23,714 nucleotides of DNA from Mucilaginibacter sp. UBA5151 (GTDB lineage Bacteria; Bacteroidota; Bacteroidia; Sphingobacteriales; Sphingobacteriaceae): NCBI GenBank assembly GCA_002413785.1, contig DHXR01000084.1:1-23714 (forward strand), written 5' to 3'. Under the pieces are notes generated by a model. It was given only the letters and a program-made list of their open reading frames with translations, searched no databases and was not told where the DNA came from. Numbering within the stretch: position 1 is the stretch's first letter; each line of letters opens with the position of its first letter. Positions 5,964 to 12,818 of this stretch are shown in pieces. The translations under genes were made by a program, and so were the position numbers.

Positions 5964-8216
5964 CTATTTTTTCATAAAAATAAAATCGCCGCCTTCATCG
6001 TTGGTGTTTTGTATTACTCCAAACTGTGGGACTTGCCCACTATTATTCATAACTGCCGGCTTGAAACTTGCAAACAACTGCTCTGCAGACAAAAATGGAT
6101 CAGTATTTTTATTCAGATTTTTAACAAGGTATTCCATAAATACACTTTTATCAGGCACTTCAGTCATGCCGCTTGTAACCGCGTTGCGGCTATTAACGTT
6201 GTAAAGCGCCTGAATACCCTTATCTGCTAAATCAATTGACCGGGTTTTAAAAATACTGCCCGAAAAGCAGGCATCGCTTATCAATAAGGTATGCTTTGAG
6301 TTAATGGCTGTAATATAACCGATCAGATCAAAATTTGATATATAGGTATCCCGGCTTCCCTTAACGGCATCCCTTGGGAACCAATAACCCTGCATTTGTT
6401 CTTTATCAAATAAACCATGGCCGGCATAAAATATCAACAAATTATCTTCCGGAGTAACTCGTTTCTGAATATCCTCAAGGGATTTGAAAAGCTCGTGCTT
6501 TGTGGGATTTTTTAAAATCGTTACATTTTCCGGCAAAAAGGTATAATTGGTAGTAAGCGCCTGTGATAATTTAGTCGCATCAGTGATCGGCCCCTCCAAA
6601 CTTTGTATATTCGGGTCCTGGTAGTCCTGTACACCTATAAGTAATGCATAAAATTTACCCTGCGAGACGGTTTGGCTTAAATTGGCTTGCGCTGTTGCAG
6701 ATACATTATTACGGACAACATGAAACGTATAAGCGCCTTTTTTCATATTCATATTCATGGCTACCACCATAAGCGGGTTTTCGCCAAGCGACATAGGAAC
6801 ATCCGCTGTAAAATTTCCATTAGCGGCAACAGTTGCCTGTATATCATTTACAACCACCGAAAATATGCCGCTTGGGTCTGTAGCGATACCGGCTACATGC
6901 AATATGTTACTGCTTTGCACCACCCTTAAACCACGTGTAACTTCGGGAGAGGTGATGTTTATTTTCGGGATTGAAACAGTATCTTTATTAGTAACCGGCG
7001 TAGGTTTATCAAGGTAACCGAATGTGAGGTAAGTAAATCCTATGTTTTGGCTTGAACTTACCGATACCCCAAACTGGTGCCCCGTAAAATTAATATCCGG
7101 ATAGGTATCCACCTGCTGATCATTAATATAAAAATGAAGCTGTCCGTTTTTATGCTCAATACTTAATTTATTTTTTTCATTGTCACCCTTTATTACCGCA
7201 TCAGTAGTAGTAAAGTTGACTATTGTTTTAAAATCATTATTTTCTGTATAACCAATATAATAAAAACCAGATGACGCGATCCAAAAATGGTACTGGCGGG
7301 CGCCGTCAGCGCCAAAAACTAAGCCATAACCATAGTTTTGCGCCCCTGAATAATGTATTGCTTCGGTTTCTATTAAAAAATTCCGATGCATATCAACATA
7401 AGTTTCGGGCGCGGTAAACGACCCTGAGAACCAAGTTTTAGCTATGCGCGATATTTTAAAGACCCCGCCCCCCAGGCTTGTTGATGCAGAATCAGTTGAT
7501 TTCCAAACCCATTGATTTTGATCATCTGCATAAAAGTCAGTATGATAGGCTATTTCGGCAATTGAAGCACTAACCGGGTTGTTCACAACAACCTTTACAG
7601 GCTTGTCCAGGTAGCTAACTGTTAAATAATCAAAGGCAGCAGTTTGTGCCATATTAACAATAAAACCAATTGAATTGCCGAAAGGCTGAACCATTGGCGT
7701 TTGTGCAACCTGCTGGTCGTTTATCATTAATGTTAACTGATCGCCTGTTTTTTCGATACGCAATTTATTGGGCACATTATCGCCGGTTTTAATAGCATTT
7801 GAAACGGTCCAGTTAATAATCCCTTTATAAACACCCTGATCATATTTGGCTAACAGATAATTGCCATTTGCTGATATGGCAAAATAATAAAGGTTTGAAA
7901 CATCCTTGCTGCCGAATGCCAGCCCGATAGGATATTGGTTAGTTCCCGATATGTGGGTAACTGTGGTTTCAATGCTGTAATTCCGGTTATCTTCAATAGG
8001 TACCGCAACTCCCTGATAAGTATAGCTGTTCTTTTTATGCGTCAGGAAATATTTCCCTCTTTCAAGTTTTGTATTGCTGCTCTCATCATCATAATTGGAC
8101 CATTTGGTTTGCCCGGGATTAAAGCTATCATGGTAAATAAGTGTTTGGGCGCGTAACGATGCCGCCAGCATTAAAAAGAATACTATCACACTTAACCCTG
8201 TATAAATTTTTTTCAT
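5964..8216 (-). CDS. Secreted caspase-like (C14) peptidase with tandem lectin-like domains
   Basis: This 750-residue exported protein has a signal peptide (1 to about 23, ending L-R-A-Q). Two similar modules of about 185 residues follow (about 25-210 and 220-405). Each begins with a (I)YH-D-F block, has a G-L-x-F-G block, an N-K-L-x-I-E...I-N-D-Q-Q-V segment, and ends in Y-L-D-K-P; they look like concanavalin A/LamG-type jelly rolls. A bacterial Ig-like segment spans about 415-515. The caspase-like domain (peptidase family C14) runs from about Lys521 to the end. Its catalytic dyad is visible: His600 in YAGHG and Cys650 in DACFSG, 50 residues apart as expected. Such proteases cut after basic or acidic residues; the specificity here cannot be read from sequence. 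It lies 11 bp downstream of the papain-like gene, so the two are probably co-transcribed. The substrate is unknown. Confidence 0.9.
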   Translation of the reverse strand: MKKIYTGLSVIVFFLMLAASLRAQTLIYHDSFNPGQTKWSNYDDESSNTKLERGKYFLTHKKNSYTYQGVAVPIEDNRNYSIETTVTHISGTNQYPIGLAFGSKDVSNLYYFAISANGNYLLAKYDQGVYKGIINWTVSNAIKTGDNVPNKLRIEKTGDQLTLMINDQQVAQTPMVQPFGNSIGFIVNMAQTAAFDYLTVSYLDKPVKVVVNNPVSASIAEIAYHTDFYADDQNQWVWKSTDSASTSLGGGVFKISRIAKTWFSGSFTAPETYVDMHRNFLIETEAIHYSGAQNYGYGLVFGADGARQYHFWIASSGFYYIGYTENNDFKTIVNFTTTDAVIKGDNEKNKLSIEHKNGQLHFYINDQQVDTYPDINFTGHQFGVSVSSSQNIGFTYLTFGYLDKPTPVTNKDTVSIPKINITSPEVTRGLRVVQSSNILHVAGIATDPSGIFSVVVNDIQATVAANGNFTADVPMSLGENPLMVVAMNMNMKKGAYTFHVVRNNVSATAQANLSQTVSQGKFYALLIGVQDYQDPNIQSLEGPITDATKLSQALTTNYTFLPENVTILKNPTKHELFKSLEDIQKRVTPEDNLLIFYAGHGLFDKEQMQGYWFPRDAVKGSRDTYISNFDLIGYITAINSKHTLLISDACFSGSIFKTRSIDLADKGIQALYNVNSRNAVTSGMTEVPDKSVFMEYLVKNLNKNTDPFLSAEQLFASFKPAVMNNSGQVPQFGVIQNTNDEGGDFIFMKK

Positions 8217-8227
8217 GGCCTTAACTC

Positions 8228-9661
8228 CTATTTGTGATCCAGTTCAACCATCATCGCTATTAAATCTTTTCCTTTGCTGTATGCCTGGAAACTTATTTTA
8301 TCATTTGTAAACTTAACATCTGCCGGATTGACTATCCTATCGCCAACCACCTTAAAAATCCGCTCGTTAAAAGTGCCTTGTTCTGCGCCTATTTTTCCAA
8401 TAAGGTCTTTAATGTTAAGTTCAGTCCGGCTATACAAAACGCATAAAAAATCCTTGCCTGGTTTTTCATCAAACTGAATATAATGGTTTTCGTCGGGTAA
8501 GGCTACCTCATTATTTTTATAAGTAAGTGCAGCGCTTATCCCATCCTCATAAGGGAAGATTTTCGTGACCTGGTTGCTGAGATCGGAGCTGATGGCGTAA
8601 ACATAAGCAGGCTCGTTGTTTGAAATATAAATGCGAAAGTTGGTGCCCGATGTATAGGCATTGGTTGTTTGATAAATAGTAAGCGGTTCGGGCGTTCTGT
8701 TTACCGGTACCACTTTCAGGCCCCTGGTTGAGATCAGCAAATTTACAGGCATATTCTGGCCGGTTGAGAGCGCCAGTTTTATTGATCCGGAAAGATCGGG
8801 CATGTTTGGTTTCGGGTCGGGGAGATCAACAAATTCGTATGCATATTTTACAAAACGGGCAAAGTCAGTATATTTTATCCAGATATAACCCTTAGCGCCC
8901 CAGTTATCGCCCCAGCTGTTTTGGATTTCAAAAGCCCCGCCATACAGGTTATCATCATAACTTACTGCGCACATGGCATGGCCGCCATAAGATTCCAGGG
9001 GTTCTTCTACGGGCGCCCAATATTTATTAGCCGGGTAATCAAATGATGGCGGGCAGAGCATCCCAAAAACTACCGGCTTATTTTCCGAGATCGACTTTTT
9101 TACGGCTTGTACCTTAATATTTGCAGACGAACTAACATCAAAAAGCCGCGCATAATCTTTAAGCAAAGCATCGGAAGCTTTCCCTAACATAGCTGTATTT
9201 ATATTGGGGACGCAGAGCAGCGGAATATCGGAATAGTGAAGACACCCCTTAGTTTTCATCAATTGAAAGGCGGTCTCAATATTTGAGCCGCCGGTACAAC
9301 TCTGGTCTTCGGGACGCAGCAGCCTGAATAAGAATGCAGGAGAGTAAGCATTGGCGGTTATTGAATCGCGGTTTGTCCACTTATTTTTAATGGCATCAAC
9401 CATAGTGCGGCCGCAATAAGCGGCAGACCAGGCGGTACATGTACCATATTGCCCCTGCGTTTTTGGATATGGTGCGAATTTTTTTATCGAAGCGCTTGCC
9501 GGCAGCGCATCAAGCGCCCGGGTAAGCCTCGCCTTTTTAGGCGCACTTGCATACGATGCATCGTTGAAATCAAGCCCCCTGGCGTGCATTTGGGCTTTTG
9601 ATAGTTGGATAGTCGCAACAAGGAATATAACTATCAGGCTGAGTAATTTAGGTTTTCTCAT
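8228..9661 (-). CDS. Secreted papain-like (C1A) cysteine peptidase with DUF4384-like tail
   Basis: This 477-residue exported protein has a signal peptide (1-23, ending S-K-A-Q). A short pro-segment leads into a papain-like domain of about residues 60-275. Catalytic residues are all present: oxyanion Gln69 and nucleophile Cys75 in Q-G-Q-Y-G-T-C-T-A-W-S, His228 in G-G-H-A-M, and Asn248 in Q-N-S-W-G-D-N-W-G. The C-terminal part (about 320-470) has the F-R-I-Y-I-S-N-N-E-P-A-Y-V-Y pattern and a later (V)ALP block that suggest DUF4384. That domain is often found fused to caspase-like peptidases in other bacteria. Here the caspase-like protein is encoded by the next gene, 11 bp downstream, so the two probably act together at the cell surface or outside the cell. 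No clean -7 box precedes it; a weak TTG-N20-TAATCTTA lies about 10-40 bases upstream. Confidence 0.88.
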   Translation of the reverse strand: MRKPKLLSLIVIFLVATIQLSKAQMHARGLDFNDASYASAPKKARLTRALDALPASASIKKFAPYPKTQGQYGTCTAWSAAYCGRTMVDAIKNKWTNRDSITANAYSPAFLFRLLRPEDQSCTGGSNIETAFQLMKTKGCLHYSDIPLLCVPNINTAMLGKASDALLKDYARLFDVSSSANIKVQAVKKSISENKPVVFGMLCPPSFDYPANKYWAPVEEPLESYGGHAMCAVSYDDNLYGGAFEIQNSWGDNWGAKGYIWIKYTDFARFVKYAYEFVDLPDPKPNMPDLSGSIKLALSTGQNMPVNLLISTRGLKVVPVNRTPEPLTIYQTTNAYTSGTNFRIYISNNEPAYVYAISSDLSNQVTKIFPYEDGISAALTYKNNEVALPDENHYIQFDEKPGKDFLCVLYSRTELNIKDLIGKIGAEQGTFNERIFKVVGDRIVNPADVKFTNDKISFQAYSKGKDLIAMMVELDHK

Positions 9662-9720
9662 AATGATATAAGATTAAGACATATTCCTTGAATTTGCAAG
9701 AAAAAACTTAAATAAATATA

Positions 9721-11823
9721 TTATAAGGTACTGGTTTCAATCCAGTTACCGTCTTCTTTTATTATACCAATCAATTCATCAAGCGCGTTGGCTGAATTTA
9801 TATTCTTCTTTACCGCTTCCTTCCCACGATAAAGGGTAACTTTATCCGTACCCGAGCCCACATAGCCGTAATCTGCATCGGCCATTTCACCGGGGCCGTT
9901 TACTATACAACCCATGATGCCAATTTTTAAGCCCTTGAGATGGCTTGTCCGGCTACGGATCATTTGGGTGGTGACCATCAGGTCGAACAAGGTACGGCCG
10001 CAGCTTGGGCAGGAGATATATTCCGTTTTTGATATGCGCGAACGGGTTGCCTGCAAAATGCCGAAAGCTGTTGAGGTGATTGTTTTTGTTGCAACTTCCG
10101 GCGCATCAATCCAGATGCCGTCGCCAAAACCATCAACCAATAAAGCGCCGAGATCTGTGGAAGCGTAGAGTTGTAAACTTTGAGTATAAGCCCCCTCTAA
10201 ATCTCCTCCGCCAGCTGGCGGAGAGACTTTTGGACCTGCTATATTTTCACTTTCGGACTTTCGGACTTTCGGACTTTCGGACTCAAAAGAATAGCTTCTT
10301 TTAATAATTACAGGCACATCTAATCCCAACTCTTCTAATTTAAAAAAGAAAGAGCGCTGGTCGGCCATACCATGCTGGGCATCTGTTTCAAGGATAAAGA
10401 CCAGGGACCGGTCAAAAGGGATCAAACCGAAATCTTCGGAATCAATGTCCGGATTTTTTATCCGCACCAGGTTTAACGCCGATGAACGGTCAGCAGCATT
10501 AATATATTCCTGCAAAGTAAATACCGGATGGCAGTTGGTTTTGCCGGCCAGTTTTTGCCAGGTGGTATAGTTGTACAACTGTTTCAGGTTGCCCGGTAAA
10601 TTGAAGGAGGGCAACTGATCGGCCAGGTAAACAAAATCAACCGATTGCTCGGCCATATTGTATTTGTCGGGGAGAGGCGCATACAAATACCCGGCATCAT
10701 TTAACACACTTGGGTCTTTTAAATTCTTTTGAGAAAGGTCAATCACCACTCGCGGCACAATATGGCCGCCTATGAAAGCGTTGGCTTCATAAGTATGGCG
10801 CTTTTTGTATTCGTACGGTGAGTGAGATACAGGTGAAAGGTGAAAGGTGAAAGGTGAAAGGTTTTTTTCACCAGGAGTACTATTGCCTTTTGCCTTTTGC
10901 CTTTCTCCTTTTGCCCTTTCCACATATCGTTCCACCAAAGCAATGGCCACCGGTGCTTCGGCTTCGGGTTCTTCCGTAAGCGATACGCGAACGGTATCGC
11001 CAAGGCCGTCCTCCAGCAAAGTGCCTATCCCAACCGCAGATTTGATGCGGCCATCCTCGCCATCCCCGGCTTCGGTTACACCGAGGTGCAGCGGGTAGTT
11101 CATGCCTTCGGCAACCATGGTTTCCACCAGCAGGCGATAGGCCTGTACCATCACCTGCGGGTTGCTTGATTTCATGCTGATCACCAGGTTATAATAATTC
11201 AGCGTTTCACACATCCGCATAAATTCCATCGCCGACTCCACCATGCCATGCGGCGTATCGCCGTAACGGCTCATGATCCGGTCGCTCAATGAACCATGAT
11301 TGGTGCCGATGCGCATGGCAGTGCCATATTCCTTGCAGATATTTACCAGGGGTGCAAATTTTTGGTAGATGCGCTCCAGTTCTCTCCGGTATTCGGCATC
11401 GGTATAATCTATCTGGTCGAATTTCTTTTTATCGGCATAATTGCCGGGATTTACACGCACCTTTTCCACAATCCGCGCGGCAACTTCGGCGGCATTGGGG
11501 GTAAAATGGATATCTGCAACCAGCGGAACGGTATAGCCGCGCTGACGTAATTGCTTTTTTATTTCTGCCAGGTTTTTAGCTTCCTTAATGCTTGGCGCGG
11601 TAATGCGCACATATTCGCAACCGGCATCCACCATCCTGATCGACTGTTCCACAGTACCGATGGTATCCATGGTATCGGTAGTGGTCATGCTTTGAATGCG
11701 GATAGGGTTATTGCCACCTATGGGTACATCGCCAATGGCCACCTCACGGGTAACAAAACGTGAGTATTCCGTTAGCGAATTACAGTAACGGCCGGGAAGT
11801 GTTTTAATGGCAGTGGTATTCAT
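9721..11823 (-). CDS. ispG: 4-hydroxy-3-methylbut-2-en-1-yl diphosphate synthase (three-domain IspG)
   Basis: IspG is the iron-sulfur enzyme that reduces MEcPP to HMBPP, the penultimate step of the MEP isoprenoid pathway, in the cytoplasm. The 700-residue protein has the long form known from Bacteroidota, chlamydiae and plants. An N-terminal TIM barrel (about 15-300) contains the I-R-I-Q-S-M-T-T-T-D-T and V-R-V-N-P-G-N blocks, a middle A* domain follows (about 340-590), and a C-terminal 4Fe-4S domain closes it. Cluster ligands are visible as Cys605 and Cys608 (S-C-P-S-C-G) and Cys639 in G-C-I-V-N-G-P-G-E, whose Glu646 matches the conserved glutamate of that motif. Two junctions carry low-complexity insertions coded by 7-bp and 8-bp tandem repeats (minus strand of 10831-10920 and 10206-10282); both keep the frame. 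Length exceeds the usual 610-670, which the insertions explain. A perfect -7 box ends four bases before the ATG. Confidence 0.95.
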   Translation of the reverse strand: MNTTAIKTLPGRYCNSLTEYSRFVTREVAIGDVPIGGNNPIRIQSMTTTDTMDTIGTVEQSIRMVDAGCEYVRITAPSIKEAKNLAEIKKQLRQRGYTVPLVADIHFTPNAAEVAARIVEKVRVNPGNYADKKKFDQIDYTDAEYRRELERIYQKFAPLVNICKEYGTAMRIGTNHGSLSDRIMSRYGDTPHGMVESAMEFMRMCETLNYYNLVISMKSSNPQVMVQAYRLLVETMVAEGMNYPLHLGVTEAGDGEDGRIKSAVGIGTLLEDGLGDTVRVSLTEEPEAEAPVAIALVERYVERAKGERQKAKGNSTPGEKNLSPFTFHLSPVSHSPYEYKKRHTYEANAFIGGHIVPRVVIDLSQKNLKDPSVLNDAGYLYAPLPDKYNMAEQSVDFVYLADQLPSFNLPGNLKQLYNYTTWQKLAGKTNCHPVFTLQEYINAADRSSALNLVRIKNPDIDSEDFGLIPFDRSLVFILETDAQHGMADQRSFFFKLEELGLDVPVIIKRSYSFESESPKVRKSESENIAGPKVSPPAGGGDLEGAYTQSLQLYASTDLGALLVDGFGDGIWIDAPEVATKTITSTAFGILQATRSRISKTEYISCPSCGRTLFDLMVTTQMIRSRTSHLKGLKIGIMGCIVNGPGEMADADYGYVGSGTDKVTLYRGKEAVKKNINSANALDELIGIIKEDGNWIETSTL
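10206..10282 (-). repeat. Palindrome plus 8-bp tandem repeat inside ispG
   Basis: A perfect 18-base palindrome (10206-10223, CTCCGCCAGCTGGCGGAG) is followed by four exact copies of TTTCGGAC (10251-10282, plus-strand reading). Both lie inside ispG, where they encode the charged, glycine-rich stretch between the I-I-K-R-S-Y-S block and the L-Q-L-Y-A-S-T-D block. The palindrome and its flank (CTAAAT..CTCC ... GGAGAGACTTT) resemble the dispersed element at 18558-18731, suggesting that a mobile repeat inserted in frame. Confidence 0.85.
10831..10920 (-). repeat. 7-bp tandem repeats inside ispG
   Basis: Plus-strand positions 10831-10861 hold 4.4 exact copies of AGGTGAA. After a short spacer, 10884-10920 hold degenerate 7-base units of the TTGCCTT type. 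Together they encode a low-complexity linker of about 30 residues (roughly 302-332) between the TIM barrel and the A* domain of IspG. The reading frame stays open through the whole block. Confidence 0.85.
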
Positions 11824-11827
11824 AATA

Positions 11828-11835
11828 CAAAAATA
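11828..11835 (-). promoter_or_regulatory. Candidate -7 promoter box for ispG
   Basis: Read on the minus strand, 11835 to 11828 is TATTTTTG, an exact TAnnTTTG match, ending four bases before the ispG ATG. The predicted transcript would have little or no leader. No obvious TTTG -33 box was found upstream. Confidence 0.45.
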
Positions 11836-11904
11836 CTAATTTGTTGGAAGGTTGTAATGCTGGAAAGTTGAAAGGTTTAAAAGTTCGACTGTTTATGTTC
11901 TGAA

Positions 11905-11930
11905 TCAGATTTACGAAGTTTCAAAAACTT
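11905..11930. repeat. Left copy of a 26-bp direct repeat
   Basis: This segment matches 12691-12716 at 24 of 26 positions in the same orientation. The two copies bracket the DUF2442/DUF4160 pair. This copy is a weaker palindrome than the right one, having lost part of its right arm. Confidence 0.7.
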
Positions 11931-11954
11931 GAATTAACTGATGAGTACAAATTA

Positions 11955-12044
11955 ATGATAGATGTAATGCTTGAAGAGGAAAATAATGAAAAAGCTGCGT
12001 ATGTGTCTTATAAAAGCATTAAAGACATGTTTATGCCTGAATGA
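11955..12044 (+). other. Possible 29-codon ORF or gene remnant
   Basis: A short plus-strand frame opens at ATG 11955 and encodes 29 mostly charged residues (MIDVMLEEENNEKAAYVSYK, then SIKDMFMPE). The composition looks more protein-like than random, and it could be the tail of a decayed small gene, for example an antitoxin. There is no clear ribosome-binding site or family match, so this is only a possibility. Confidence 0.2.
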
Positions 12045-12078
12045 AAGAAAATGTTGGAATATGCCCGGATCGGTGTGG

Positions 12079-12339
12079 TTAAACCAATGGCGCTATCGAT
12101 TTTAATTGCTCCTGGCGTTTCGCACTTTCCCAATTATCATTTAGTTCTTTTTGGTGCAACGCTGTCCATTCAATAACTAAACCTAAAACACGTGGAGGCA
12201 ATTTACCGCTTATCAGTTCTAATTTATTAATATCAATCAAACCCTCGTATTCGGCATAAACCGCATGAAAATGAGGCGGATTATGATCACGGTAAAACAT
12301 TCGGATGATAATACCGAGGAAGGTACTAATTTGCGGCAT
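12079..12339 (-). CDS. DUF4160 family small protein
   Basis: This 86-residue protein has the signature of DUF4160: a G-I-I-I-R-M-F-Y-R-D-H-N-P-P-H-F-H-A block at about residues 9-26, with the conserved H-x-P-H-F-H histidines, and a C-terminal W...N-W-E segment. The family is of unknown function. It is usually found next to a DUF2442 gene, as here, and the pair has the size and overlap typical of small toxin-antitoxin-like modules; that role is inference. Its start overlaps the end of the DUF2442 gene by 14 bases in another frame, implying translational coupling. The histidine cluster could bind metal or form an active site. Confidence 0.85.
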   Translation of the reverse strand: MPQISTFLGIIIRMFYRDHNPPHFHAVYAEYEGLIDINKLELISGKLPPRVLGLVIEWTALHQKELNDNWESAKRQEQLKSIAPLV

Positions 12340-12601
12340 AGCTAAAATTTGCAGTGAGAATATCTTCGGGCGACTTATTCAATATTTCCGCGTAAATGGC
12401 CAATGAATCAATTTCTAATTCATCACTCCAGGCTACCGAATAACCGTTAGTGTAAACCTTATTAAATGAATCTTCATTTTGAAGAACGGAAAATATTCCG
12501 TTTGCAATGAAGCTCTTCAAGTCAATAATTCCAGAAACACCATCATCAAATGAAACCTGCAATTTATAGTCTGGCAAGGGTTTTACGCTAATAACTTTCA
12601 T
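12326..12601 (-). CDS. DUF2442 family small protein
   Basis: This 91-residue protein matches the DUF2442 pattern: an opening V-x-P-L-P-D-Y-K-L-x-V-x-F-D-D-G block (about 6-21), a central I-D-L-K-S-F-I, and a W-x-D-E-L-E-I-D-x-L-A-I-Y-A segment near 60-75. It is the first gene of a two-gene unit with DUF4160. I chose the ATG at 12601 because the conserved domain starts directly after it; 12 further upstream codons are open but lie over the promoter. Function is unknown; by position it would be the antitoxin-like or partner protein. Confidence 0.85.
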   Translation of the reverse strand: MKVISVKPLPDYKLQVSFDDGVSGIIDLKSFIANGIFSVLQNEDSFNKVYTNGYSVAWSDELEIDSLAIYAEILNKSPEDILTANFSYAAN

Positions 12602-12634
12602 GATTTGTCTTAACTCATTATAATAGTAAATATA

Positions 12635-12642
12635 CAAATTTA
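12635..12642 (-). promoter_or_regulatory. Candidate promoter of the DUF2442/DUF4160 unit
   Basis: Read on the minus strand, 12642 to 12635 is TAAATTTG, an exact -7 box. A TTTG (minus strand of 12667-12670) lies 24 bases upstream, slightly beyond the usual spacing. The leader would be about 30 bases. Confidence 0.45.
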
Positions 12643-12690
12643 ATACATCATAAGTGTCACTGAAAACAAACTCATCAATTTTTAACGAAT

Positions 12691-12725
12691 TCAGATTTGC
12701 GAAGTTTTAAAAACTTCGCAAATCT
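12691..12725. repeat. Right copy of the direct repeat, forming a hairpin
   Basis: Positions 12693-12708 and 12710-12725 are a perfect 16-base inverted repeat with a one-base centre. Its left part (12691-12716) is the direct copy of 11905-11930. It lies between the promoters of the DUF2442 unit and the glycosidase gene. Palindromes of the type GCGAAGTTTTAAAAACTTCGC occur elsewhere in this window in related form (15689-15735). Confidence 0.75.
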
Positions 12726-12818
12726 AACCCACCAATTTAACAACTTACTAATTCTCTAATTCAATAATTAATTCCTAATTTAGTGTCCTGATTACAGTTA
12801 ATCCTAAATAAATCCATT

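Noticed and set aside
5845..6230. Two 119-codon plus-strand ORFs
   Set aside because: Both overlap the palindrome and run antisense to the caspase-like coding sequence, whose catalytic motifs are unambiguous.
10831..10920. Tandem heptamers as a CRISPR-like array
   Set aside because: Units are 7 bases with no spacers and lie inside an open reading frame; there are no cas genes.
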